A stretch of 64,000 bases of DNA from Actinoallomurus liliacearum (GCF_039542035.1 NZ_BAABHJ010000001.1:248001-312000), one strand, 5' to 3'. Shown: positions 7,157-16,149, counted from the stretch's first letter. Notes: a model not told the origin generated them from the letters alone. Program-made: numbers and translations.

Positions 7157-8671
7157 TCACTCGCCGGTGAGGGCGGACACGAGGTCGGAGGCGGTGCGGC
7201 AGCGGTCCAGGAGGCTGCCGACGTGCGCCTTGGTGCCGCGCAGCGGCTCCAGGGTCGGTACCCGCTGCAGCGACTCCCGGCCCGGCACGTCGAAGATCAC
7301 CGAGTCCCAGGACGCCGCCGCCACGGAGTCGGCGTACTGCCGCAGGCACCGGCCTCGGAAGTAGGCACGGGTGTCCTCCGGCGGATCCTCGATCGCCGAG
7401 TCGACCTCGGCGTCGCTGACGATCCGCTCCATCCGCCCGCGGGCGGCGAGCCGGTTGTACAGGCCACGGTCGGGGCGGACGTCGGAGTACTGCAGATCGA
7501 CGAGCTGCAGCCGCGGGTGGGACCAGTCGAGGCCGTCGCGGGTGCGGTAGCCCTCGAGCAGCTCGAGCTTGGCGACCCAGTCGAGCTCGCGGGACAACTG
7601 CATCGGGTCCTCGCCGAGCCGCTGCAGGACCGACTCCCAACGGTCGAGGACCTCGACGGTCAGGTCGTCGGCGTCGCCGCCGAAGCGGTCCTCGACGTAC
7701 TTGCGGGACTGCTCGAGGTACTCCATCTGGAGCTGGATCGCGGTCATCTTCCGGCCGTCGCGCAGCGTGAGCAGGTGCTTGCAGCTCGGGTCGTGGGAGA
7801 TCGCCCGCAGGGTCGCGACGGGCATGTCGACCGACAGGTCGACGGTGAGGAAGCCGTCCTCGATCATGGCGAGGACCAGCGCGGTGGTGCCGAGCTTGAG
7901 GTAGGTCGAGACCTCGCTCATGTTCGCGTCGCCGATGATGACGTGCAGCCGGCGGTACTTCTCCGGGTCGGCGTGCGGCTCGTCGCGGGTGTTGATGATG
8001 GGTCGCTTGAGGGTCGTCTCGAGACCGACCTCGACCTCGAAGAAGTCGGCCCGCTGGCTGATCTGGAAGCCGTCGCCGCGGCCGTCCACGCCGATGCCGA
8101 CGCGGCCGGCGCCGCAGACCACCTGCCGGGTGACGAAGAACGGTGTGAGGTGCCGGACGATGTCGGAGAACGGGGTCTCCCGGCGCATGAGGTAGTTCTC
8201 ATGGCAGCCGTAGGAGGCGCCCTTGTTGTCGGTGTTGTTCTTGTACAGCTGGATCGGGTGGGTGCCCGGGACCCGGGCGGCGCGGGCCGCGGCGTCGGCC
8301 ATGACGCGCTCTCCGGCCTTGTCCCAGATCACGGCGTCCCGGGGGTTGGTGCACTCGGGCGTGGAGTACTCCGGGTGGGCGTGGTCGACGTAGAGCCGGG
8401 CCCCGTTGGTGAGGATGACGTTGGCCAGCCCGAGATCCTCATCGGTCAGCTGGGTGGGGTCGGCGACCTCTCGGGCCAGGTCGAAGCCGCGGGCGTCGCG
8501 CAGCGGGTTCTCCTCTTCGAAGTCCCACCGTGCCCGCCTGGCCTTCGCCGCCGACGCCGCGAGGTACGCGTTGACGACCTGCGAGGAGGTCACCATCGCG
8601 TTGGCCCCTGGCTGACCGGGCACGGATATGCCGTACTCGGTCTCGATCCCCATCACGCGCCGCACGCTCAT
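7157..8671 (-). CDS. dop: Depupylase/Pup deamidase Dop
   Basis: 504 residues. Dop removes Pup from substrates and can deamidate Pup ending in Gln. It resembles PafA in this window (ETEYG, LYVDHAHPEYSTPE with Asp96, YKNNTD, YGCHENYL, NTRDEPHAD) but carries the Dop-specific loop at about residues 45-68 (RARWDFEEENPLRDARG). Because Pup here ends in Glu, the main role should be depupylation. The ATG at 8671 lies 7 bases after TAGGCT, with no ribosome site, so the gene is probably leaderless. Confidence 0.97.
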   Translation of the reverse strand: MSVRRVMGIETEYGISVPGQPGANAMVTSSQVVNAYLAASAAKARRARWDFEEENPLRDARGFDLAREVADPTQLTDEDLGLANVILTNGARLYVDHAHPEYSTPECTNPRDAVIWDKAGERVMADAAARAARVPGTHPIQLYKNNTDNKGASYGCHENYLMRRETPFSDIVRHLTPFFVTRQVVCGAGRVGIGVDGRGDGFQISQRADFFEVEVGLETTLKRPIINTRDEPHADPEKYRRLHVIIGDANMSEVSTYLKLGTTALVLAMIEDGFLTVDLSVDMPVATLRAISHDPSCKHLLTLRDGRKMTAIQLQMEYLEQSRKYVEDRFGGDADDLTVEVLDRWESVLQRLGEDPMQLSRELDWVAKLELLEGYRTRDGLDWSHPRLQLVDLQYSDVRPDRGLYNRLAARGRMERIVSDAEVDSAIEDPPEDTRAYFRGRCLRQYADSVAAASWDSVIFDVPGRESLQRVPTLEPLRGTKAHVGSLLDRCRTASDLVSALTGE

Positions 8672-8678
8672 AGGTCTG

Positions 8679-8684
8679 AGCCTA
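8679..8684 (-). promoter_or_regulatory. Candidate -10 element of a leaderless dop transcript
   Basis: TAGGCT ends 7 bases before the dop ATG, and no Shine-Dalgarno sequence lies between them. Confidence 0.55.
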
Positions 8685-8917
8685 ATGCGCGATGGGCGTG
8701 GTCCTGTGCGGCGCGGCGGGATCGTGATGCGAAACCGGGCGTGGACGGAGAGGCCGGATCCGGCCGCGAACGGCCTCAGCGGCCGTCAGGGCAATGGCCG
8801 GTGCAGGGTGGACCAAGACCCGGGTCAACCCGTGGTCATGGCGTGGTGAGCTCGTACGGCCGTCCTGGGACGCGGCAGAACGCGGCGGGACGTGGGTCGG
8901 GAGATCCCGGAACGCCG

Positions 8918-8950
8918 CGTGGCGGCCGGAATCGGATTCCGGCCGCCACG
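8918..8950 (-). terminator. Terminator hairpin after mpa
   Basis: A 15-bp perfect stem (8918-8932 with 8936-8950) closed by a 3-base loop begins 14 bases past the mpa stop. No T-run follows on the minus strand. The remaining ~230 bases before the dop promoter hold no recognisable gene. Confidence 0.7.
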
Positions 8951-8964
8951 GGTTTCTTCGTCGG

Positions 8965-10728
8965 TCAGAGGTACTGCCCGGTGTTCGCGACGGTGTCGAT
9001 CGAACGCCCGGCCTCGGTGCCCTGCTTTCCGGAGACGAGGGTGCGGATGTAGACGATCCGCTCGCCCTTCTTTCCGGAGATCCGGGCCCAGTCGTCGGGG
9101 TTGGTGGTGTTGGGCAGGTCCTCGTTCTCGCTGAACTCGTCGACGCAGGCGGCGAGAAGGTGGGTGACCCTCAGGCCCTTCTGCCCGCTGTCGAGGAAGT
9201 CCTTGATGGCCATCTTCTTGGCCCGGTCGACGATGTTCTGGATCATCGCGCCGGAGTTGAAGTCCTTGAAGTACAGGACTTCCTTGTCGCCGTTGGCGTA
9301 CGTGACCTCGAGGAAGCGGTTCTCCTCGGTCTCGCTGTACATCCGCTCGACGACACGCTGGATCATCGCGTCGACGGTGGCCTCCGGAGAGCTGCCGTGC
9401 TCCTTCAGGTCGTCGGGGTGGAGCGGCAGGTCCGTGAGGATGTACTTGGAGAAGATGTCCTTGGCGGCCTCGGCGTCCGGACGCTCGATCTTGATCTTCA
9501 CGTCGAGGCGGCCAGGGCGGAGGATCGCCGGGTCGATCATGTCCTCCCGGTTGGAGGCGCCGATCACGATGACGTTCTCCAGGCCCTCGACGCCGTCGAT
9601 CTCCGACAGCAGCTGGGGGACGATGGTGTTCTCGACGTCGGATGAGACGCCGGATCCGCGGGTGCGGAAGATGGAGTCCATCTCGTCGAAGAACACGATC
9701 ACGGGGGTACCCGCGGAGGCCTTCTCGCGGGCCCGCTGGAAGACCAGGCGGATGTGCCGCTCGGTCTCACCGACGTACTTGTTGAGCAGCTCCGGGCCCT
9801 TGATGTTGAGGAAGAAGCTCTTCCCCTCGGCGCCGGTCTTCTCGGCGACCTGTTTGGCGAGGGAGTTGGCGACCGCCTTGGCGATGAGGGTCTTGCCACA
9901 GCCGGGCGGGCCGTACAGCAGGACGCCCTTCGGGGGACGGAGCTGGTGCTCGCGGAACAGGTCGGCGTGGAGGTAGGGCAGCTCGACGGCGTCGCGGATC
10001 TGCTCGATCTGCGGGCCGAGGCCGCCGATATCCTGGTAGGAGATGTCGGGGACCTCTTCGAGGACGAGCTCCTCGACCTCCGCCTTGTGGATCTTCTCGT
10101 AGGCGTATCCGGATCGGGTGTCCAGCATGAGCGAGTCGCCGGCGCGCAGGGGGACTCCGCGCAGGGGCTCGGCCAGCTTGACGACGCGTTCTTCGTCGGC
10201 GTGAGCGATCACGAGGGCGCGTTCGCCGTCTTCGAAGGCCTCCTTCAGCATCACGACCTCGCCCTGCGTCTCGAACTCGAGAGCGGCGACGACGTTGAGC
10301 GCCTCGTTGAGCATGACCTCCTGGCCACGCTGCAACTCGTCGATCTCGATGCCCGGACTGACGTTCACCCGCAGCTTGCGGCCACCGGTGAAGATGTCGA
10401 CCGTGCCGTCCTCGCGGGCGGCGAGGAACGTTCCGAAGGCCGACGGGGGCTGCGCGAGCCGGTCGACCTCCTCCTTGAGGGCGATGATCTGCTCTCGGGC
10501 TTCCTTGAGGGTCGCCACGAGACGTTCGTTCTGGCCCGTAACCGCGGCCAGACTTGCCTGCGCCTCGTGAAGGCGCTCTTCGAGTACACGAACTTGTCGG
10601 GGGGACTCCGCGAGCTTGCGGCGCAGCACGGAGATCTCCTCCTCCAGGAAGGAGACCTGCGTCTGGAGGTCGCGGACCTCCTTTTCGTGCTGCGCCTTAC
10701 GCGCCCCGGCATCGTCACGAGCGGCCAC
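8965..10728 (-). CDS. mpa: Mycobacterial proteasome ATPase-type AAA ring (Mpa/ARC)
   Basis: 587 residues. Mpa/ARC is the hexameric AAA ATPase that captures pupylated substrates, unfolds them and feeds them into the 20S core. In order: an N-terminal coiled coil (about 10-90) that binds Pup, two OB-type subdomains (about 95-235), then the AAA module with GPPGCGKT (about 273-280), VIVFFDEMDS (about 343-352) and the second region of homology (SNREDMIDPAILRPGRLD). The final GQYL is the motif that docks on PrcA. The start is the GTG at 10728, 5 bases after a perfect AGGAGGTGA; the GTG at 10737 would overlap that site. An upstream TAGGGT may drive it. Confidence 0.97.
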   Translation of the reverse strand: MAARDDAGARKAQHEKEVRDLQTQVSFLEEEISVLRRKLAESPRQVRVLEERLHEAQASLAAVTGQNERLVATLKEAREQIIALKEEVDRLAQPPSAFGTFLAAREDGTVDIFTGGRKLRVNVSPGIEIDELQRGQEVMLNEALNVVAALEFETQGEVVMLKEAFEDGERALVIAHADEERVVKLAEPLRGVPLRAGDSLMLDTRSGYAYEKIHKAEVEELVLEEVPDISYQDIGGLGPQIEQIRDAVELPYLHADLFREHQLRPPKGVLLYGPPGCGKTLIAKAVANSLAKQVAEKTGAEGKSFFLNIKGPELLNKYVGETERHIRLVFQRAREKASAGTPVIVFFDEMDSIFRTRGSGVSSDVENTIVPQLLSEIDGVEGLENVIVIGASNREDMIDPAILRPGRLDVKIKIERPDAEAAKDIFSKYILTDLPLHPDDLKEHGSSPEATVDAMIQRVVERMYSETEENRFLEVTYANGDKEVLYFKDFNSGAMIQNIVDRAKKMAIKDFLDSGQKGLRVTHLLAACVDEFSENEDLPNTTNPDDWARISGKKGERIVYIRTLVSGKQGTEAGRSIDTVANTGQYL

Positions 10729-10768
10729 GCTCGTCACCTCCTCAGGCAGAGACGACGACCTACCTGAA

Positions 10769-10774
10769 ACCCTA
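10769..10774 (-). promoter_or_regulatory. Candidate mpa promoter -10
   Basis: TAGGGT lies about 40 bases upstream of the mpa GTG, leaving a leader of about 33 bases that contains AGGAGGTGA (10734-10742). No convincing -35. Confidence 0.35.
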
Positions 10775-10975
10775 CCTATCCCGAGCGCCTCCGTAACCTG
10801 GCCCAGGGGTACTCGTGTCGTGGCGTGGGAACCATGTTCTCAATGAAGTGGCAGGTCCCCGAGGTGAAGGACCTTCGGCGAAGCCCCCCAGTCCTGGGCA
10901 AAAAGATCGCCGCCCGGGCTTGACGGCGCAAGTTCTGGCGTCCGGACAGGGCCGGGCGGGGTGGAGAGATTCTCG

Positions 10976-11908
10976 TCACTCTCCGGACAGATCGGCTTCG
11001 GCGGCCGGTTCCCGGGGCGTCGTCTCGGCCGTCTCGCCGTGGGCGCCCTTGGCGGGGCGGCGGCGCCGCGCCGGGGGGCGCACGCCGTCGGCGAGCCGGC
11101 GGGCGGTGGCGAGGAAGCCGGTGTGGCCGACCATGCGGTGGTCGGGCCGGACGGCGAGGCCTTCGACGTGCCAGGAGCGCACCAGGGTCTCGAAGGCGTA
11201 CGGCTCGGCGAAGTTGCCGTGCTCGCGCAGCGCCTCGACGACGCGCGACAGCTGGGTGGTGGTGGCGACGTAGGCGCAGACCATGCCGCCGGGGACGAGG
11301 GCCTTGGCGACGGCGTCGAGGCACTCCCAGGGGGCGAGCATGTCGAGGACGACGCGGTCGACGTCGGTGTCGGTGAGGGCGTCCTCGAGGGAGCCGACGG
11401 TCAGCCGCCAGGCGGGGTGCGGGCCGCCGAAGTAGCCCTCGACGTTGGCGCGGGCGACCTCGGCGAAGTCCTCGCGGCGCTCGTAGGAGGAGACGGCGCC
11501 GTGCTCGCCGACGGCGCGCAGGAGCCAGCAGCTGAGCGCGCCGGACCCGGCGCCGGCCTCGACGACGCGCGCGCCGGGGAAGATGTCGGCGGCGGCGAGG
11601 ATCTGGGCGGCGTCCTTGGGGTAGACGACGGCGGCGCCGCGCGGCATGCGGAGGGTGTGGTCGGCGAGGAGGGGGCGGAAGGCGAGGTACTCGGTGCCGC
11701 CGGAGGACCGGAAGACGCTGCCTTCGGGGCTGCCGATGATCTCGTCGTGCGGGATGGAGCCCTTGTGGCTGTGGTAGACCTTGCCGGCCTGCAGGGTGAC
11801 GGTGTTGATGCGGCCCTTGGGGTCGGTGAGCTGAACCCGGTCGCCGGGGCGGAACGGCCCGTGCGGGACCTTGGGCATGCGGGAACCGGCGGTGGAGGGT
11901 TCGGTCAT
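10976..11908 (-). CDS. trmI: tRNA (adenine-58-N1)-methyltransferase TrmI
   Basis: 310 residues. It uses S-adenosylmethionine to form m1A58 in the tRNA T-loop. The N-terminal substrate domain (FRPGDRVQLTDPKGR, GKVYHSHKGSIPHDEIIG) is followed by the Rossmann methyltransferase domain with VVEAGAGSGALSCWLLRAVG (about 110-129), the acidic ribose contact after YERRE, and LDMLAPWECLD. The C-terminal ~35 residues are a basic then acidic tail. The start overlaps no ribosome site; TAGCCT lies 6 bases upstream and contains the stop codon of the preceding protease gene, suggesting a leaderless start. Orthologous to M. tuberculosis Rv2118c by position and family. Confidence 0.95.
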   Translation of the reverse strand: MTEPSTAGSRMPKVPHGPFRPGDRVQLTDPKGRINTVTLQAGKVYHSHKGSIPHDEIIGSPEGSVFRSSGGTEYLAFRPLLADHTLRMPRGAAVVYPKDAAQILAAADIFPGARVVEAGAGSGALSCWLLRAVGEHGAVSSYERREDFAEVARANVEGYFGGPHPAWRLTVGSLEDALTDTDVDRVVLDMLAPWECLDAVAKALVPGGMVCAYVATTTQLSRVVEALREHGNFAEPYAFETLVRSWHVEGLAVRPDHRMVGHTGFLATARRLADGVRPPARRRRPAKGAHGETAETTPREPAAEADLSGE

Positions 11909-11914
11909 GTTCTA

Positions 11915-11920
11915 AGGCTA
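11915..11920 (-). promoter_or_regulatory. Candidate leaderless -10 for trmI overlapping the upstream stop codon
   Basis: TAGCCT lies 6 bases before the trmI ATG; its TAG is also the stop codon of the protease gene. Confidence 0.45.
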
Positions 11921-13048
11921 CGGCCTCGCGACGGTCCGGCTGACGTCCTCGGCGGCGAGCACGCCGTACATCTCCCCGGTCGGCTCGACCAGAAGGTACT
12001 CGGTGGCGGGGGTGCGCTGGATGGCGGCCAGGAGGTCCTCGCCGGAGAGGTCGGCGGGCAGGATGAGGCCGGCGTCGAGGGTGCGGGTGAGGGTTGCGGT
12101 GTCGACCCAGGGACGGCGGTTCTCCGGGGTGGCGTTGACGGCGCTCTCGCTGACGATGCCGAGCGGGTCGCCCTCGTGCCCGACGACGACGATGGCGCCC
12201 GCCCGTGCCTCGCGGGCGCGGCGGACGGCCTCGGCGAGGGGCAGGTTCTGCGGGACGCGCACGGCGCGGCGGGCGAGGGTGCGGGCGTTCAGAAGCGGGA
12301 TGCGTTCGCGCAGCTCGGCGACCCGGATGGCCTCGGTGGCGCCCATCCAGATGAACGACGCCACGAGGGCGCCCCACAGGACCGTGAGCCAGCGGTCGTC
12401 GCCGGTGACGGACATGGCGGCGCTGAGGGCGAGGACGGCGATGGCGACGGCGCGGCCGATCCAGCCGGCGGTGACGGTGGCGGCGCGCTGGCGGCCGGTG
12501 AGCTTCCACACGCCGGCGCGGACGATGCGGCCGCCGTCGAGGGGCAGGCCGGGCAGCAGGTTGAAGACGCCGACGAGGAGGTTGGCGACGGTGAGCGCCT
12601 CGACGAGGAGTTCGGCGACCGGTGGCAGGCTCGCGAGGTGGAGGACGGCGTAGCCGCCGCCGGCGAGCGCGAGGGACAGCGCGGGACCGGCGGCCGCGAC
12701 GGCGAACTCGCGGCCGGGGGTGCGCGGCTCTCGCTCGATCTCGGAGACGCCGCCGAGGACGTGCAGGGTGATGGCGCGTACCGGCAGGCCGAACCCGCGG
12801 GCGACGACGGAGTGGCTGAGCTCGTGGACCAGCACGGACGCGTAGAGCAGCACCGCGTACAGGAAGGCGACGAGGAAGCTCTGCGGCCGGTCGACGATGC
12901 GCAGCGCGGTGGGCTCGAACATCACGGTGATGATGATCGCGACGATGAACCAGGTCGGCGAGACGTACACCGGTATGCCGAACGGCCGTCCCATGAGGAT
13001 GCCCGGGCGGCGGGAGGGACCGCTGTCGCGGGGGGTGCTGTCTGCCAC
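11918..13048 (-). CDS. Site-2-type zinc metalloprotease (M50) with C-terminal CBS domains
   Basis: 376 residues from the GTG at 13048. It is an intramembrane zinc protease, expected to cut membrane-bound regulators such as anti-sigma factors. About six membrane segments are visible. The metal site is HELSH in the second segment, with NLLPGLPLDGGR supplying the third ligand. The C-terminal ~130 residues form a CBS pair (GAIVVVGHEGDPLGIVSESA and EYLLVEPTGEMYGVLAAEDV) that probably binds a nucleotide. The open frame continues to 13387 but would run through the divergent nuclease gene, so the shorter start is preferred; TAGCAT lies 7 bases before it. Confidence 0.9.
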   Translation of the reverse strand: MADSTPRDSGPSRRPGILMGRPFGIPVYVSPTWFIVAIIITVMFEPTALRIVDRPQSFLVAFLYAVLLYASVLVHELSHSVVARGFGLPVRAITLHVLGGVSEIEREPRTPGREFAVAAAGPALSLALAGGGYAVLHLASLPPVAELLVEALTVANLLVGVFNLLPGLPLDGGRIVRAGVWKLTGRQRAATVTAGWIGRAVAIAVLALSAAMSVTGDDRWLTVLWGALVASFIWMGATEAIRVAELRERIPLLNARTLARRAVRVPQNLPLAEAVRRAREARAGAIVVVGHEGDPLGIVSESAVNATPENRRPWVDTATLTRTLDAGLILPADLSGEDLLAAIQRTPATEYLLVEPTGEMYGVLAAEDVSRTVARP

Positions 13049-13055
13049 GGGGGGA

Positions 13056-13061
13056 ATGCTA
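13056..13061 (-). promoter_or_regulatory. Candidate leaderless -10 for the M50 protease
   Basis: TAGCAT is followed by seven bases (TCCCCCC) and then the GTG at 13048. No ribosome site is possible in this C-run. Confidence 0.5.
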
Positions 13062-13156
13062 CGCGTCCGGCTGTCAAGGGGACCTAAGGGCGTCGGGCGC
13101 GATCCTCCCGAGGGCGGGCGGGCATGTTCCGGCGCGATTCTGTCGCCGGTCCCCCC

Positions 13157-13162
13157 TAGGGT
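13157..13162 (+). promoter_or_regulatory. Candidate leaderless -10 for the RecB-like nuclease
   Basis: TAGGGT ends 7 bases before the ATG at 13170, back to back with the divergent protease promoter 95 bases away. Confidence 0.5.
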
Positions 13163-13169
13163 TGCGGTC

Positions 13170-14069
13170 ATGACGGCCATCGAGACCGGCGCGGCGTCCT
13201 CCGGCGGTGCCAGCGTGATCGGCACGTTGTCCCCGTCACGGGCGGGCGATTTCATGACGTGCCCGTTGCTGTATCGCTTCCGGGTGATCGACCGGATCCC
13301 CGAGCGGCCGAGTCCGGCGGCCGTGCGCGGCACGCTCGTGCACGCGGTGCTGGAGCGGTTGTTCGACATCCCGGCGGCGGAGCGCACGCCGGCGGCGGCG
13401 CTGGAGCTGCTGGGGCCGGAGTGGGAGCGGCTGCTGGCGGAGGAGCCGGAGCTGGCGGACCTCTTCGACGGCGCGGACGTCGAGGCGGCGCGCGTGGAGT
13501 GGCTGGCCGAGGCGCGGGCGATGGTCGAGCGCTACTTCGTGCTGGAGGACCCGCGGCGGTTGGAGCCGGCGAACCGTGAGCTGTACGTGGAGACGGTCCT
13601 GGAGTCGGGCCTGCAGCTGCGCGGCTACATCGACCGGCTGGACGTCGCCCCGACCGGTGAGGTCCGGGTGGTCGATTACAAGACGGGCAAGGCGCCCAGG
13701 GCGGACTTCGAGGCGCGGGCGCTGTTCCAGATGAAGTTCTACGCGCTGGTGCTGTGGCGGTTGCACGGCACGGTGCCCCGGTTGCTGCAGCTGATGTACC
13801 TCGGCAACGGCGAGGTCCTGCGCTACTCCCCCGACGAGGCGGATCTGCGCGCGACCGAGCGGAAGGTCGACGCGCTGTGGCAGGCGATCCGCCGGGCGAT
13901 GGACTCCGGCGAGTGGCGGCCGCGCAAGAGCCGGCTGTGCGACTGGTGCGATCATCAGCAGCGCTGTCCGTCGTTCGGCGGGGAGCCGCCGCCGCTGCCG
14001 GTGGTGGGCGGCGGGACGGGGACGCCGCGGGACGAGGTCTCGCCGCGGGATCCGCGCGACGACGTGTGA
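13170..14069 (+). CDS. RecB-family PD-(D/E)XK nuclease with Fe-S-type cysteines
   Basis: 299 residues. The nuclease core is LRGYIDRLDVAPTGEVRVVDYKTGK (written here as positions about 150-175), giving the D...DYK catalytic signature, followed by the QMKFYAL motif. A Cys in FMTCPLLYRFR near the N-terminus and the C-terminal cluster LCDWCDHQQRCPSF give four cysteines in the arrangement of AddB/RecB-type 4Fe-4S nucleases. No helicase domain is present, so it is a stand-alone nuclease probably acting in DNA repair. It matches the position of Rv2119 beside trmI in M. tuberculosis. The start at 13170 fits homology and the -10 element. Confidence 0.9.
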   Translation: MTAIETGAASSGGASVIGTLSPSRAGDFMTCPLLYRFRVIDRIPERPSPAAVRGTLVHAVLERLFDIPAAERTPAAALELLGPEWERLLAEEPELADLFDGADVEAARVEWLAEARAMVERYFVLEDPRRLEPANRELYVETVLESGLQLRGYIDRLDVAPTGEVRVVDYKTGKAPRADFEARALFQMKFYALVLWRLHGTVPRLLQLMYLGNGEVLRYSPDEADLRATERKVDALWQAIRRAMDSGEWRPRKSRLCDWCDHQQRCPSFGGEPPPLPVVGGGTGTPRDEVSPRDPRDDV

Positions 14070-14142
14070 GGCCCGGCGTCGCCCGGTGGGCGGCGGGAAA
14101 ATGAGGTGACCGGGCGTCCGGCGACCGGCATGATCGGCTGAT

Positions 14143-14772
14143 ATGAGCCGGAACGAGACGCCGCGGTCGGCGGGCGGGACCGCCCCGGACGTGTACATCT
14201 CGGCCGATGTGGAGGCCGACGGCCCGATCCCGGGGCCGTACTCCATGATCAGTTTCGGGCTGACGGTGGCGGGGACGTACGACGGCCGGACGTTCGAGCG
14301 TCGGGATCCGGAGGCCACGACGTTCTACGCCGAGCTGCGCCCGATCAGTGACGAGTACGACGCGGCCGCGCTGGCGGTCAGCGGCCTGGATCGCGAGCGG
14401 CTGCTGCGGGAGGGCCGTGATCCGGCGGAGGCCATGTCGGCGGCGGCCCGGTGGGTCCAGGCGGCCGGCCACGCGGAGGGCGGCAAGCCGGTGTTCGCGG
14501 CGTATCCGCTGGGCTTCGACTGGATGTTCCTGTACTGGTACTTCGTACGGTTCGCCGAGACGGGGTCGCCGTTCGGGCACTCGCGTTTCCTCGACCTGAA
14601 GACGCTGTACGCCGCCCGGTCCGGGGAGACGGTGACCCGGTCGGTGAAGGGTCGGATGCCGCGTCATCTGCTGTCCCGCCGGCGGCACACGCACCACGCG
14701 CTGGACGACGCGGTCGAGCAGGCCGAGCTGTTGCAGAACCTGATGGCGTGGGACGGCGCCCCCGCCCGATGA
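14143..14772 (+). CDS. DEDDh-type 3'-5' exonuclease-like protein
   Basis: 209 residues. SADVEADGP near residue 20 supplies the DxE pair, FDWMFLYWYF and FLDLKTLY the middle acidic residue, and HHALDDAVEQAEL the His-x4-Asp of the DEDDh exonuclease family (DnaQ-like fold). Such proteins trim DNA or RNA 3' ends; no helicase, polymerase or BRCT domain is attached, so the substrate is unknown. The ATG at 14143 begins shortly after the RecB-like gene and in the same direction. Its last codons overlap an ATG that opens a run of 24-bp repeats (14769-14888). Confidence 0.8.
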   Translation: MSRNETPRSAGGTAPDVYISADVEADGPIPGPYSMISFGLTVAGTYDGRTFERRDPEATTFYAELRPISDEYDAAALAVSGLDRERLLREGRDPAEAMSAAARWVQAAGHAEGGKPVFAAYPLGFDWMFLYWYFVRFAETGSPFGHSRFLDLKTLYAARSGETVTRSVKGRMPRHLLSRRRHTHHALDDAVEQAELLQNLMAWDGAPAR

Positions 14773-14888
14773 CCTCCCGGCCATCGGAGGCGACGGCCTC
14801 CCGGCCACCCGAAGCAACGGTCTCCCGGCCGTCCGGGGCGATGACCTCCCGGCCGCCCGGCCCGAGGGCCTCTCCGCCGCCCGGGGCG
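14769..14888 (+). repeat. Five degenerate 24-bp tandem repeats
   Basis: Units begin at 14769, 14793, 14817, 14841 and 14865, each of the form RYGRYCTCYCCGSCNNCCSRRGSC. The first unit starts with ATG overlapping the TGA of the exonuclease gene (ATGA), and the repeats read in frame as MTSRPSEA, TASRPPEA, TVSRPSGA and so on. That frame runs on into the kinase gene out of phase, so I list it as a repeat, not a gene. Confidence 0.8.
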
Positions 14889-14955
14889 GTGCCCTCCTCC
14901 CGGAGGAGGAGAAGGGATCCGCGTGCAGGAGGGGACCACATACGGTCACACGCCC

Positions 14956-14961
14956 TAACGT
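14956..14961 (+). promoter_or_regulatory. Candidate leaderless -10 for the sensor kinase
   Basis: TAACGT is followed by 6 bases and the GTG at 14968. Confidence 0.45.
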
Positions 14962-14967
14962 GTGGGT

Positions 14968-16149
14968 GTGTCCGAGCTGATCCGTGGTCGCCGCGCGTGG
15001 CTGGAGGCGCATCCGATCGCGACGGATGCGCTGATGTCCGTGCTGCTGACGGTGACCTTCATCACCGCGATGGTGCTACAGGGAGACGACGGCGCTCCCA
15101 AGGGGCCGGACGTCTTCAGCGTGGGCCTCAGCGGCGTGGCCCTGCTGTCGCTCACGATGCGGCGGCGGCTGCCCGTCTCGGTGCTGGCGTTCATGGTCGG
15201 TGTCTGCGTGCTGCTGACGGCGATGGGCTATGACATGTCGGCGCCCGCCGTGGCCGTACTGATCGCCACGTACACCCTCGCGGCGCATCGCGGGCTGGCG
15301 ACGAGCCTGTCCGTGGGCGTGGTGACGCTGCTGGTGTTCATCGCGCTGCTGGTCGGTGTGGGCGCCGATTTCTGGCCGGCGGTGAGCAACACGATCCTGT
15401 TCGTGGGCGTCTGGTGGCTGGGGCGGAGCCTGCGGCTGCGCCGGGCCTACCTGAACGAGCTGGAGGCCCGGGCGCGGCGGTTGGAGCGGGCGCGGGAGGC
15501 CGACGCGCGGGCGGCGCGTACGGAGGAGCGGTCGCGGATCGCGCGGGAGCTGCACGACGTGGTCGCCCACCACGTCAGCGTGATGACCGTTCAGGCCGGC
15601 GCGGCGCGGCGGATCCTGGAGCGCGACCCGGACGCGGTACGCGACGCGCTGACGACCATCGAGCAGATGGGACGTACGGCGCTGGGCGAGATGCGGCGGC
15701 TGGTGGGGGTGCTGCGGACGGAGGCGGAGCCGGTACGCGGTGAGCTGTCCCCGCAGCCGGGGGTGAGCGACGTGGGCGAGCTGGTCGATCACCTGCGGGA
15801 GACGGGGCTGCAGGTGCAGCTGTGGATCGAGGGTGAGAGCCGGTCGCTGTCGCCGGGCGTGGACCTGGCGGCGTTCCGGCTGATCCAGGAGGCGCTGACC
15901 AATACGCTGAAGCACGCGGGTCCGCAGGCGCGTGCCTGGGTGCGGATCCACTACACGGACCGGCAGCTCATGGTGGAGGTCGAGGATGACGGCCGGGGGT
16001 TGGCGGCCGGGCTCGGCCAGAACGGCAGCCGTGGGCATGGGCTGGTGGGCATGCGTGAGCGTGTCGCCCTCTATGGTGGCGATCTGCGGATCGGGCCGCG
16101 TTCCGGTGGTGGGTTCGAAGTCCGCGCCCGTTTCCCGTTGGAGGTCTAG
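14968..16149 (+). CDS. Two-component sensor histidine kinase (NarL-system type)
   Basis: 393 residues from the GTG at 14968 (a GTG at 14962 is also possible). The N-terminal half holds about five membrane segments with no obvious extracellular domain, typical of the small sensors that detect membrane stress or drugs. A coiled linker leads to the dimerisation/phosphoacceptor helix ARELHDVVAHHVSVM with His196, then the HATPase domain (LIQEALTNTLKHAG as N-box, VEDDGRG, GHGLVGMRERV). The stop is directly followed by the response regulator start, and an ABC exporter lies downstream, probably the target of this system. Confidence 0.93.
   Translation: MSELIRGRRAWLEAHPIATDALMSVLLTVTFITAMVLQGDDGAPKGPDVFSVGLSGVALLSLTMRRRLPVSVLAFMVGVCVLLTAMGYDMSAPAVAVLIATYTLAAHRGLATSLSVGVVTLLVFIALLVGVGADFWPAVSNTILFVGVWWLGRSLRLRRAYLNELEARARRLERAREADARAARTEERSRIARELHDVVAHHVSVMTVQAGAARRILERDPDAVRDALTTIEQMGRTALGEMRRLVGVLRTEAEPVRGELSPQPGVSDVGELVDHLRETGLQVQLWIEGESRSLSPGVDLAAFRLIQEALTNTLKHAGPQARAWVRIHYTDRQLMVEVEDDGRGLAAGLGQNGSRGHGLVGMRERVALYGGDLRIGPRSGGGFEVRARFPLEV

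Noticed and set aside
10776..12509. 577-residue minus-strand open frame
   Set aside because: Out of frame with trmI and the M50 protease on the same strand; almost only Arg, Pro, His and Gly.
13049..13387. Upstream extension of the M50 protease
   Set aside because: It would overlap the start of the divergent RecB-like gene and has no protease homology.
14769..15233. Small ORF starting in the 24-bp repeats
   Set aside because: Most of its length overlaps the sensor kinase out of frame; only the repeat itself is supportable.
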